A DNA stretch of 64,000 nucleotides, taken from Aquanectria penicillioides (Eukaryota > Ascomycota > Sordariomycetes > Hypocreales > Nectriaceae). How positions within the stretch are numbered: position 1 is the first letter of the stretch; each line of letters begins with the position of its first letter. The translations under genes and the position numbers were made by a program. The DNA is taken from assembly GCA_003415625.1 (NCBI GenBank), contig PYIU01000001.1, positions 7,132,210 to 7,196,209 of the forward strand. Reading direction: 5' to 3'. Below, in pieces: positions 44,902-55,625 of the stretch. The notes beneath the pieces are model-generated. The model searched no databases, was not told where the DNA came from, and was given only the letters and a program-made list of their open reading frames with translations.

Positions 44902-47289
44902 TCAGTTGTGATATATGCTAAGTCCCAAATGAGAGTCTAGTAAATTCCAGTACTCTGGTTGATCCTCCATTTCCGAATTGGATCCATACTCTGCAATTGA
45001 ATGGGTTGCCAATGGAGAATTGGATGAAAATAATGCTTCAGGTTCCTCCCTAGATCGTCCTTCGTTTGGTCGATTTCCTAGCCTAGTTCGCTTTCTGCTA
45101 CGTGAATGGCGTTCTTCGCCATTTTCAACACCTTCATCATCGTCTTGAAATCCTAAGGATCTTTTCCCGCTGGGCTCAAGATACCTGAGAAACTGATCCA
45201 CAACCCTTGTCATAAGAATTGCAGGCTGGTAAGTTCGAGCCATCAAACTCAGCGTTAATTTTAGAGACCCCAAACTTGAGACAAGCACGCTTGTGGCTTC
45301 TTTTGCATCCACTCGGTCTTTTTGCAGCAGGCTAATCTCCCCCATCAATGCAGTTGCTGCTGTACCAGCATGCTGTAACCCAGTCTCATAAACTTGCGAT
45401 AGATTGAACCTCGAGCGATACTGTTCGAATATCAGGGTAATGCGCTTCGCACTCTCGGTACAAATGGAACGAGATAAAGCTGTGAGATGCTTGAATGATT
45501 CATCAACTTCAAGAATTTGTTGTCCACTTTCATTAGGCGCAGGAGCATCATATGGAATAAGTGTGCGATGAAGAAGGATGAGCGCTGTATGGTACTGGGA
45601 GCTATTTGAACATCGTGAATAAGTTTTGGTTTGGAGGGTTCACAGGTAGACTGGAACTTACTGTAATAAGAAGTAAGAGGGAGGCATCAACAAAATCTTA
45701 TCGGATGGCCAACGTAAATCGGCCTCCAGAGACAAGTACCATCGCTTAAATGATTGTTCCATCGCAGCAATTTTTAAGTACGCCTCAGTCGTATTAGGGG
45801 AGGGTATAAAGTTATTGTTGCACAATGGAATAGCTAGTTCCATCAATCGTAGTAGAGCTTCATATATCCTCGTACCGACCTTTTTCTCTTGTACAGGAGA
45901 ACGGCATAGGATCAAGCGAGTGAAGTCAAATGTCAAACAGCTTGGCGCTATGTCGGCAGTTTTGATGGTAATCGGACGTCCTAAGTACATTGACCAGAAC
46001 CTGTTGCATATAGTCAATCGACTGCCAGCAAGAGTGCAATCATATGGACGCAGAGCATACTTGTCAAAAATAAGACTGGCCCATAAAACCATGTGACGGA
46101 GCTCGGTGTCCCTTTCGCTTAGATTAAGATGCTTCGTATCTGCATGTAAACCGATATCGAATACGATGCGTAATGCGAGCCCTGGACTGTTAAACACGGA
46201 ACAGGACATGCCGGGATGGGAACAAACCGGTATGGAGCCAGCCAGCTTCATCATCTCCGCTCATGAAGTCCAGACTGCCTAGAAGAAGGAGACCTTGAAT
46301 AGTAGGGATTCCTTTAGGCCCGTCAAGCTCCATCTTGGCCATTGTCCTGGCTTTTTGGTGCAAGCTAGAAGATGTGCCGTGCGATGACATCAATTTTTTG
46401 ATATCATCTCTCGTTTTATCTGCATATCTCAATGACGTTGCGAGCATGGTGACATGCAAGAATGTTGAGTAATAGTTAGATCGGCCTTGCTCTTGATCCT
46501 CGTAAAAGGGATCTAAGTGCATAAGATGAATGATCGGATTGTGATGTGTCCAAAAGAGGTCCAAGAGGTAGCTATTGGTCTCTGGAGACAAATCACGTAC
46601 CAAGAGAAATATTGGCCAGTGTGTTTGATGTTGTGGAGATTGCTGTGTGAAATGGGTTTTGGACATGACGGCCATGTTGGTTGTCGGGCCAAAACAGCGG
46701 ATTCGACCCGAAGATATGTCGAATCGAACAGGAGAGGGGACCAAATTAGAAACTAAAGCGGAGGGTGGACTGTTTCTAATCAAGTCCAACGCGGAGGTAA
46801 CACACGGGTCCAGAGCAGCCATAGATCTAGCCTCCTCCTCTGGATCATCGTACGCCGGTGGCGATTCGTTAGGGACGGGGAGCATGTCTATGGCCAAGTA
46901 ATTTGCTACTGTCGCTCGTTCTTGTTCACTCCTTGTGGGATTCTTGAGAGCATCTTCCAGGTATTCTATCCGTTGTGACAAAACCTCGGCTACATGTCTC
47001 GCAGTGGCACGGCTGTGATGGTGTTAGCTGCTTGGCCGAAACCACGGTTACGGGACGCAAGACCTTTTACGACCATCCTTATCATCAAAGACACATTCAA
47101 TACCATTGCTTCGGCAATGGGCGCATGTCTTGGTTTCCAAATCGAGATTGCACTTCGCAGAAACATCAGATTTGGGTGTCGACGATCCCATACAAGGTAA
47201 CAACTCACTCTAATGCGGCCTTTGCGGCAGGGGACACAGGCCGTAGTAGCACGATTGCGGTGCCTAGCCGGGACTTGTTCATCATCCAT
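44902..47289 (-). CDS. Zn2Cys6 binuclear-cluster transcription factor
   Basis: Five minus-strand exons (47209-47289, 47064-47152, 46228-47012, 45662-46181, 44902-45601) join in phase to 724 residues. The DNA-binding cluster is split by intron 1: CVPCRKGRIR joins CNLDLETKTCAHCRSNGIEC, giving Cys spacing 2-6-8-2-6. A linker and coiled-coil-like SQRIEYLEDAL follow. The fungal-specific transcription factor domain spans about residues 190-480 (LALRIVFDIGLHADT, LRHMVLWASLIFDKYALRP, YHTALILLHRTLIPY). A basic stretch near the C-terminus (SRSRKRTRLGNR) may be a nuclear signal. Its position between the SRPBCC gene and the AtuA gene suggests it is the pathway-specific regulator. A CGGAAAT element lies about 20 bases upstream of its own start. 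Confidence 0.92.
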
Positions 47290-47307
47290 GTCAATTGGTC
47301 TGCTGTG

Positions 47308-47314
47308 CGGAAAT
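47308..47314 (+). promoter_or_regulatory. CGGAAAT element upstream of the Zn2Cys6 gene
   Basis: Exact CGGAAAT in the 5' flank of the regulator. The same heptamer occurs in the AtuA/SDR promoter and the EthD promoter, and it contains the CGG triplet that Zn2Cys6 proteins bind. Autoregulation is a guess. Confidence 0.3.
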
Positions 47315-47533
47315 CACATTTTGCATTCTCCGTGCTCACAGCTGGGGTTGGCATTTTAAGATCGCCCTAGCTTGCTCGGAGATGGTTTTCCTGCCTGTAC
47401 TCCACAATCTCCTCATCTGTCGTGAATTGTCACCCCACTAACTAACTACCTCGAATGGCTTGAAACTACTCGCTAGACCTGTGATTGCCAATCAAGTCGG
47501 GGGTCATGCGCTGGATATGCAGGCCTAGCCCAT

Positions 47534-49779
47534 TTAGAACGTCCCGCGATTCAGAAAGCGGTTTGGAATCTTTACCCATTTGGCTCGCTGCGATGGGCAC
47601 GGAGTTAGCTGCGGTCCACTTTCTCCCCGTCTTTCCAGGGTAGGACTCACCAGATACTCGCAAACATTCTTCCCGAGAGTGTCATATGTGCTTGTAGAGT
47701 TAAATCCCCGATCGAGATGATCGCGAAAAAGGAAATGAACTGTCACAGAAGTCAGGTAATTTAGCCACATCAAGCACGAACAAGTTGCCACACTGACCTG
47801 CGCGAATACCCGGGATCTCGAATCGTTCAATCTTGCCTCCCTTATACTCTTCCTCTAACAAATCCTTCACTTTTTCCACTGTAAGAAGAGTTCTAAGCCA
47901 ATCCCATTCATCGTCATGTCGAGCATAGAATCCCACGTTGGCGTCGGAAGCCTTATCTCCCGATCGTCCACCGACAACCCAGCCCAAAGGCCCCCGAGTT
48001 GTGGGCCCAAACTTAGCCAGATCAACGGGATTGTTGGTTTCGTAGCTTGGCTGATCGCGAAGATATTCTCTCATTTCCTGACAAGGAGAAATATTCATGG
48101 TTTTACCGTCTAGGAACACCACGCGGTGCTGAACCTCGCTCTGGGGCAATAGCGTTACGTAGTATTCGTAGTATATCTTACCCTCAGATTGCCTTTGGTC
48201 ATTTCCTAGCGTCCAACCGGGGCATCCCTGGAGTCCGTTATCCATACACCAGCGATTAAACCCTGGAACATCGAGGGTCGACTTGGAAACAAGTTTGTTG
48301 GTTTTGGTCTGCACAAAAACTCTGAGATCCACCGTTGCGACGTCCTGGTTGCGAGGATTTTGTTGGCAATAGCCGTTGAGGCTGAACTTGAAGCAAGATA
48401 GCTCTTTGACAGCATCTCCGGCGGAGTATCTAATCTGCCTTTCAACCCATTCCGCCTTGGCTTCCAAGTCTAGGCCACAGAGATATACGTGGAACTCGGC
48501 TTGGTATCCACCAACGGCGGTGAGTCCAACTTTGGTCGTGCTTGGGGGCGGTGAGCCTTTGACTCCGGCAACTTTGACTCGATTTGAGCCAATTTGGGAC
48601 ATCTGGATCCCCTCCAAATGAGCCGTTACATCTGATCCAAAGTATAGTGGACCTTGGATCTCATACAGGAGCTGTGAGGATACTGTCCCAACGGAAACCT
48701 AGCCAGCAACAAAGATTAGAACTCCGAAGTCATGTTTGAGACACGGTACTAACCTCTCCACCGGTATTGTTTTCTTCCTTCGTAATGACACAGGTGCCAT
48801 CGGATTCCAGTTCTGCGATTGGGAATCCAAGATTCTCGCATCCTTCCATGAGGCCTTTGAATCCAGAGTAGTAACCGCCTATATAACTCGTCAGTACCTC
48901 AAAGCTTCACGATATATGACCAGTTGACCAACCTGTGACATATGCCGCACATTCAATGAGATGACCACAAATTAATGAACCTGCAATCTCATCGAAGTCC
49001 TTCTGTCTGTCCCAGCCATGCCACCACATCCCAGCTAGTGTTTTGCGAATTAGAAGCTCAAATCATATAACATGTTACTATGATGGGACGTTCTCACCCC
49101 CGACTGACGGTGCCGCATCTGCTACTCGGCCACATATCACTATATCTGCACCATTTAGGAGAGCTTCAGCAATCCCTGCTCCTCCAAGGTAGCACCTGTG
49201 AAATATTTAGCCTGTGTGGTTTGGGGTTTTTGGTTGAACTTGAACTAACTGGGCATAAATCGGGGTGTATCCCCAGTCCTTCAGGTCCTCTCCAGTCATC
49301 AAACTAGGGAATCTCTCTCCCTTCTTGATCAAGTCGTTGACGGTCTCTGTCACTTCATCGCCATCCACATATGCCACTCTTAGGGAAAGACCATGCTTCT
49401 TTACCTCTTCATCCACAAGCTTGGCCAAAAGCTTTGTATCGGAGGCGCCTGCGTTGACAGCGACTTTGATGCCCTTGCGTGCAATGTCGGGTAGCGCTGG
49501 GGAGAGGTTATCCATAAACGTGGGATCGAAAAGACCGACCGGTTCATTCATCAGTTTTCCTTCAGCTCGGAGCTTTTGGTTGTCTACTTTTTGTGCACCA
49601 TGGAGGGTCATCGTACACTCAGAAAGCCAGTCCCCGACGATGACATCGACATCTAGAGCGGCCAGGTCTTTGATGGCACGTTGGCGGTCACTGAAGCCGC
49701 CTGATGCTCCAGCGATCCGAACAGCCCGCCGCTTGCCATCAACTTTTGTGGCAACTTGGAACTCTGCTGAAGCTGCCAT
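47534..49779 (-). CDS. AtuA-like (DUF1446) acyclic terpene utilisation protein
   Basis: Seven minus-strand exons (49250-49779, 49098-49195, 48933-49034, 48754-48878, 48698 down to 47798, 47651-47739, 47534-47587) join in phase to 632 residues. The N-terminal 440 residues match the AtuA/DUF1446 family: RIAGASGGFSDR, DVDVIVGDWLSECTMTL, KVAVNAGASD, the joined CYLGGAGIAEALLNGADIVI with CGRVADAAPSVG, and WWHGW. The C-terminal part, including GWVVGGRSGDKASDANVGFY, is the AtuA-like ferredoxin-fold domain. In Pseudomonas, atuA belongs to the citronellol/geraniol degradation operon, but its exact reaction is not settled. No targeting signal is seen. It shares a 461-bp promoter with the divergent SDR gene, so the two are probably co-expressed. 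Confidence 0.92.
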
Positions 49780-50240
49780 TTTAAAAGTTTGTAGACCAAA
49801 TACTCAAGGCCAATCTCTAAGGTGTTGGGGGGACACCAAATGAAGAATTATTCTCTGGAATTCTTAGCAAGGCCTCCTATTCCTCTTTATTTATGTGCCC
49901 TGTAGCCTTTTTGAATGTTACACTAGCATTTCTTGACTACGGACTTCGATTTCCCCCTCGACTCCAATTTCCGTAAATCAAGCAACTTCCGGCCTGGCTA
50001 TAAACCAATTATGCGGACAACGTACAGGCTTTCAACCGGAAATAAATGTCGGCAACGAGTTAGTGGTATATGCATGAATATTGCGGGGAAGGCGGGGATG
50101 ATCTGGGGATGAAATCGAGGTATCCGAACTCATGTCTGCTAGAAGGAGAGGAGGACAATTAAAAATGATTGACATAAATGTCCATCTAGGTTTCCTTCTC
50201 CCCAACACCAATACCGATATCATTACCTCATTTGACAACC
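49780..50240. promoter_or_regulatory. Bidirectional promoter of the AtuA-like and SDR genes
   Basis: 461 bases between two divergent starts. It contains ATTTCCG (49967-49973), CGGAAAT (50037-50043), further CGG/CCG triplets (ACGGACT near 49940, TTCCGG near 49988, GCGGAC near 50013, ATCCGA near 50121) and a TATA-like TATAAA at 49999-50004. The CGG density fits control by a Zn2Cys6 factor such as the neighbouring one. Confidence 0.6.
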
Positions 50241-51038
50241 ATGGAGAACAAAGTCATTGTTATTACTGGAGCTGCTTCAGGGATGGGCCTCGAATCGGCC
50301 AAATTACTTGCTTCCAAGGGCGCCAAAGTTTCCCTAGCCGACGTCCAAGAAGAAGCCCTGAACAAAGTCGTGCTTGAAATAAATAGCGGCGGCGGGTCTG
50401 CTATTGGAATGGCTGTTGATGTTCGTGACAGAACTCAGGTTGAAGCCTGGATTGAGAACACAGTGAAGACATATGGCAAGTTGGATGGCGCGGCCAACCT
50501 CGCAGGTGTTATTGGCAAGCATATCAACAAGACAGCACTGCAGGACATTGATGATGAAGACTGGGATTTCGTGGTTGGAGTGAACCAGAAGGGGCTTCTA
50601 AACTGTCTTAGGGCGCAGATCCCTCATTTCAATGACAACGGTTCGATTGTCAACGCCGCCAGTGTAGCTGGATTGATTGGTTTCCCGCGGAATGGAGCCT
50701 ACGTGGCTTCCAAGCATGCAGTAGTTGGTTTGACCAAGACTGCTGCCAAGGAGCTGGGACCGCGACAGATTCGCTGCAACTGTTTTTGCCCGCAAGTATT
50801 GTCCAATTCAGCTCGTGGTTAAGCTAACGTGTGTGCTGTCTGTAGTGGGCCAGTTGAGACACCAATGTTCCGCGAATCAGCTAATATTCGAGGCGGAGAG
50901 ATGGATTTGAGCCACATTGCGTTGGGCAGGAAGGGTCACCCACGTGAAGTAGCGAATTTGGTTGAATGGCTATTGTCGGATGGGTCTAGCTTCATTACTG
51001 GAACTGTTCAGAACATTGATGGCGGATGGGTTTGTTAG
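50241..51038 (+). CDS. Short-chain dehydrogenase/reductase (classical SDR)
   Basis: Exons 50241-50791 and 50846-51038 give 247 residues, the classical SDR length. The 54-nt intron has a GC donor (GCAAGT) rather than GT; reading through without splicing hits a stop. Splicing joins RCNCFCP to GPVETPMF, the normal SDR loop. Motifs: TGAASGMG cofactor loop, ADV acid after strand 2, NLAG, the catalytic Ser in NAASVAG, and Tyr/Lys in YVASK. The acidic Asp after the second strand favours NAD+ over NADP+. It is head-to-head with the AtuA-like gene. In bacterial atu operons SDRs (AtuB, AtuG) accompany AtuA, so oxidation of a terpene alcohol or 3-hydroxyacyl intermediate is plausible but unproven. Confidence 0.92.
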
Positions 51039-51535
51039 GCCTCTGTCCCCGGACGGACCGAAAGCTCAATAGAAACGTATTGGGGAAAAGAAAATCAACA
51101 TAGACTCTTCTAGTCCATTTGAACATCCAGTTCACGTTTGCGAAATGTCCTACTCTTTGCCAGTGGGCGACATCGTGCATCATCATCGACAGAATATTGG
51201 GGGATGCTCCGAATAGAGTAGTAAAGTCACACTTCCTGATAATGGCTTATTTTCCGGCCCGGAAATAGACAATTCCCAGCATGGACCCTAGTTTGGTGGA
51301 AATCGACACCCCGCTTTGCTTTGAAGCCATGACGTTGAGGTGGAGACATGCGCTCAGGTCAGGAAGATGAATTCCCGGCTCCAATCTAGCTCACCACTGA
51401 CTTGTACCTGAGAGTTCCCCGCAATATCCTTTTCCAGGGAGCACACTTCATACATTCGTCATGCAGTAATAAATTCACTACTGCAAGTTGCTCAGTTAGC
51501 ATTCCAGCATATTTCATCACCTCTGTATTATCAAT
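51039..51535. promoter_or_regulatory. EthD gene upstream region
   Basis: About 500 bases with no gene. It contains the 15-nt inverted repeat at 51251-51265 that overlaps a CGGAAAT heptamer. Confidence 0.5.
51251..51265. promoter_or_regulatory. 15-nt inverted repeat, candidate Zn2Cys6 operator
   Basis: TTTCCGG-C-CCGGAAA: two seven-base arms with perfect complementarity around one base, so two CCGG cores in an arrangement close to known Zn2Cys6 sites (Leu3-type CCG/CGG). It overlaps CGGAAAT at 51260-51266 and lies about 275 bases upstream of the EthD start. Confidence 0.45.
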
Positions 51536-52017
51536 ATGATGAACACTGAGCCCTTGATTCGCGTCACGGTGTGTGTGAATAGGAAGAAGGGCACCACTGA
51601 AGAAGAGTTCAACAAATATTGGGCTTATCAACATGGCCCATTGGCAATCCCGTGGCTTCAGAGATGCGGGATCGTTCGATATGTCCAGGTACGCCTAGGT
51701 CTTTCTGACTCCGTGATCGCATTGCGTATGTACTAATCTATAATCAGTACCATACAACTTCGGAACATCGCGATCTAGCCAAGAAGATGTCAGAGGCGGT
51801 GGGAAGGCCATTACTACAATATGATGGTATGGGTGACTTTTGGGTCCGCAAGTATGAGGACTTTGAAGCCGCATTCTTAGACCCGGAATACCAGGAGAAG
51901 ATTAGACCGGATGAACTAAAGCTAATCGACATGGATTCAATTGCCGTGACAGTAGGAGTAGATTATGTAGCCATTGACGATGGACAAATAGTGAATAAAC
52001 ACGAACGAGAGTTTTAG
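51536..52017 (+). CDS. EthD-domain protein
   Basis: Exons 51536-51688 and 51748-52017 (59-nt intron, phase 0) give about 140 residues. The single EthD/dimeric alpha-beta barrel domain is recognisable from RVTVCVNRKKGTTEEEFNKY, the His in WAYQHGPLAIPWL, and the second half YDGMGDFWVRKYEDFEAAF with PEYQEKIRPDE. EthD proteins act as dehydratases or decarboxylases in fungal aromatic polyketide routes, or as helpers of ether-degrading P450s in bacteria. The reaction here is unknown. It is transcribed in the same direction as the SDR and the transporter. Confidence 0.88.
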
Positions 52018-52932
52018 AAAGTCAATACACAGCTACTCTAGTTTCGGCATCGTGTAACATGTGTTGATTTGGCCAAGTCAAGCAAGCGCAAATGAATGTA
52101 TCCTCTGATAACAATAGCACACTGTAATTATTGGTTTTAATGATCCGTCACGTAGGACTTGATCTGCATAACGTAGAATATTGATATTTCAGCTGAAGTT
52201 TCAGTAATGAGACACAGTTCAAAAGAAATAACAAACGATGATTCGCTATGTCACTTGCCCTGCATTGGATAGAATAACCAAGAATGTCCGCGACTGAGAA
52301 CTCTCCTACGGTATAATTGTTAGTAGTCACAATGGAACGGCCAACGTTGCCATCGGGTTAAGTCAATAGTCAGCTAGACAGAGTGCCATGTCTATTGTTT
52401 CTCTCTCGCATGGCCTTACCCGGACACGTGAGACTCTCTAAACAGCGGTATTCCGAGCGGAAGGAAATACAACTTCCAGAGATGTTCTCATCCCAACTCA
52501 AAATATGCCGGTTGATAATATTCTCCACGCGACTGGGACAATCGGCGACCTCAAAAAGGTCTAGACCCTAGCGGTTCTCTTTCAGATACTGCAACAATGG
52601 CACGTGGGTCAGCTGTTGTCACGTCCGTCGACGCCATTTCCCCGGATCCCCCACTGCCGCTTCCCCACACGTACCCCAGGTTCTAGACCCTTGACTTCAC
52701 CAATCCCGAGAACTGGTCAGGGTGCGGCTGCGAGGAAATCGATTTTCCGAGTCGATTGATTCTCGTCAGCCCGTCAATCTGCTTGATCGACAGGGGCTCG
52801 AGGCAATTTATATCATCATGATGGCCGCCCAGTTTAGTTGTGCCAAGTCAGGTCGAAATCCTGTGGACTCACTTGTTGTTGTCTAGGTCCATACTTCGAT
52901 ACGATTTTCTGCACCATTTTCACATCACAATC
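52018..52932. promoter_or_regulatory. Upstream region of the MFS transporter gene
   Basis: No gene seen. It holds an inverted CGG repeat, CGG-TATT-CCG (52446-52455), followed by AGCGGAAGGAAATAC, and scattered CCCCGG/TTTTCCG elements. These are candidate Zn2Cys6 sites only. Confidence 0.4.
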
Positions 52933-55053
52933 ATGTCGTCGATTGCGAAAGAAGATCCCATCGACGTCAGAGCCGGCCATATCGAGAATGTGTCGGATGA
53001 AGAAGTCGACGCTCCAGGGCGTGCCTACTGGGGCTCATTTCGATTCATGGGGACACTGTTGGCGATTGTCCTGATGGCCAATACTCTTTTCATTGGATAT
53101 TCTATGCCAGCAAGTCCTTCCATTTCCATTCTAAAACGGGGCATCCACTAATAGAGGTACAGATCAATGTTCTCTCAGTTATCGATAGCGACATCGGTAG
53201 GTTCAATATCGCTGGTCTTGAACACCGCTTCCTGACAACTCATGGCTAGGCCCGTCACCAAATATCTACCTCGTAACTTTGACCTTCACGCTGGTGAGCG
53301 GTGTTTTGCTCCTCATCATTGGACGATTTAGCGACATCGTTGGTCGCCGATACTTCATGATTGGCGCTCAAATGTTTGCCGTTGTTGGTTCAATCATTTG
53401 TGCACGAGCGAATAATGTCAACACCGTGGTCGCAGGAACTGTGCTCACCGGCATTGCTGGTGGCGCTCAGCAGCTGTACATGCTACTGATTCAAGAAATT
53501 GTCCCGAACAAATATCGAATCTACGGCCAGGCCGCGATCACGTTGGGAATCTTCCCCACCCTCGGTTTCGGGCCGGCTATTGCACGCTCTCTCGTAGCAC
53601 ACACAGCCCTGGGCTGGAGGTGGTGCTATTGGCTCAACGTCATTGTTTCTGGCTTGTCGGTCATCTTGTATGCCCTCTGCTATTTCCCACCAGACTTTCG
53701 CATGATCAATGAGGAGAAGACGAGACTGCAGCAGCTCAAAGAATTGGACTATGGTGGCCTTTTCCTCTACTGTGCTGGACTTATTCTATTGCTCCTTGGT
53801 TTCAGTAAGGATCCAATCTCAGAGTCAGGCTATTTTGCGTGAATACTAATCATATCCGTGAAGCTTGGGGACAAGGTACTTATCCTTGGAACAGCGCAGA
53901 AGTGATATCGACTATTGTCGTTGGAGCCGTCCTGCTTGTCGCCTTTGGCTTCTATGGTATGTTCCTGTTGATTATCCGTGGTAAAGCATTGTGTGACTAA
54001 CGATAAATAGAGAAATACATGTCCCCAAGCCAGCCTCTCATGCCAATCAAATTGTTTAAGATCCGAAACTTCGTCGCCGTCCTCGTTGTCGGCTGTGTTG
54101 GCCAAATGGTGTTCTATTGCCTGAACGCACTCTGGCCTACTGCCATTACTGTTTTCTTCACAACTGACAATAACATCATTGGCCTCATGTCGGTGAGTTA
54201 TTTGTTCAGTTTCATCCTGAGTCAACATGCTAAGGTGTACCTCTAGAGCACGACCGGTGCCAGTCTGGCTTTGGGCGAAATCATCGTGTCGCCCTTCTTT
54301 AAACTCGTGGGAAGGCCAAATTGGCAACTAGCCATGGCAAGTATATTGTTGGCCATCTGCTCGGCCACAATGTCAATCCTAGATGATAGCAAACAAGGGT
54401 TGGGTATTGCGGTAAGCATGTAATATCTGAAGTATTCATCTTGATCCACTAACCAGAGTTAGCTCACGATCCTTGGAGGTCTCGGTGTTGGCTGGGTCGA
54501 AGCCGTCGCAATTCTCATCGCCGGTTTGGTTGTTCCCCCTGAAGACATTGGCGCTGCGCAGGGTCTTTTTGCTTCCATGCGCGCTGTTACAGGCACAATT
54601 GCCCGTAAGTGCCCCCTCTCGCCGTCCAGAGATTCTGGGTGCTGACAGTTCCTTCTGCTTATAGTGAGCATCTATGTTTCGATTTTCACCAACAAGTTGA
54701 CCAGCTTTTTGCCTCGAGACGTCACTGCAGCTGTTACAAAAGCCGGCCTGCCCGAGAGCAGCCTTACTGATCTCTTTACGGCGATTGGCAATGGTACCGC
54801 TTCTGCCCTCGAGAAGGTCCCGGGAATGAACGACGCCATCCTCGTTGCAGTCAGTCAAGGGACCAAGCTGGCGTACAAGAACACTTTTCAGATTGTTTAC
54901 TTGTCCAGTCTTTCGTTTGGTATCATCGCCATCATCTCGGCCTTTTTCGTTCAGGATGTGTCGCATTTTCTCACGGGCTTCATCAACAAGAAGATTCACA
55001 CACCTCATCTGGGCAAATCAGGCAAGGGGGGAGAAAAGTCAGCTGAAGTTTAG
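52933..55053 (+). CDS. MFS efflux transporter, TRI12/DHA family
   Basis: Eight exons (52933-53109, 53163-53196, 53250-53804, 53864-53956, 54011-54192, 54247-54411, 54463-54604, 54665-55053) join in phase to 578 residues. Intron 1 has a GC donor (GCAAGT). The sequence fits the 14-helix fungal TRI12-like group: MPINVLSVIDSDIGPSPNI after helix 1, the MFS motif GRFSDIVGRRYF after helix 2, GIAGGAQQLYMLLIQEIVPN, GWRWCYWLNVIVSG, and GGLGVGWVEAVAIL. Relatives include the trichothecene pump and siderophore carriers; substrate cannot be deduced. Membrane export of a cluster product or uptake of its substrate are both possible. N-terminus is polar and acidic with no signal peptide. Confidence 0.92.
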
Positions 55054-55625
55054 GAGCTGACTCTTCGCTGACGAATTTGAATATCAATAGTGTGGTATAT
55101 GTCTATCTAATAATAAGCATGATCTCGTTTTCCTGTGCAAGGCATGTCTCCGATTTTGATCGCTAGGCCCATTTACAAAGGCAAAATAGTGCGGAGATAG
55201 TATTGGCGAGCTTTATGACCCCATTATCGATGCCTCGAGGATAGTGACGAGATCGAAATAATGGCCTCGGGCTACAAATAGAGATAATGACACTGGGGGT
55301 CTTTTGAACTTTGAACTGAGGCACGAATCAGCTGGAGATGGAGCGTCAGAAAGTGGAGCGTCAGTGATCACTTTTTACCGCATTTGGCGCCATTCCGCGC
55401 CTTGGGGTAGTTCCAGGGTCACTAGCCATCTAGAGGAGAACAGTGGTAAACTTCGGTTTCGATAGAACCACGAAATACCGGCTCACGTATTAATGCTGAT
55501 CTTGATTTGTGTTCTTAGTGGGGTCTGCAACGACAATTCCAGTTATAAAAACCCAATGTGTACTCTCAATTCTGGTATTCATGATCAAGCAAACGCAAGT
55601 ATTCCGCAATAATGGCGTCTGAAAT
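55054..55625. other. Intergenic region, no gene seen
   Basis: It is the 3' flank of the transporter and the upstream region of the dead dehydrogenase. Nothing recognisable is present. Confidence 0.5.
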
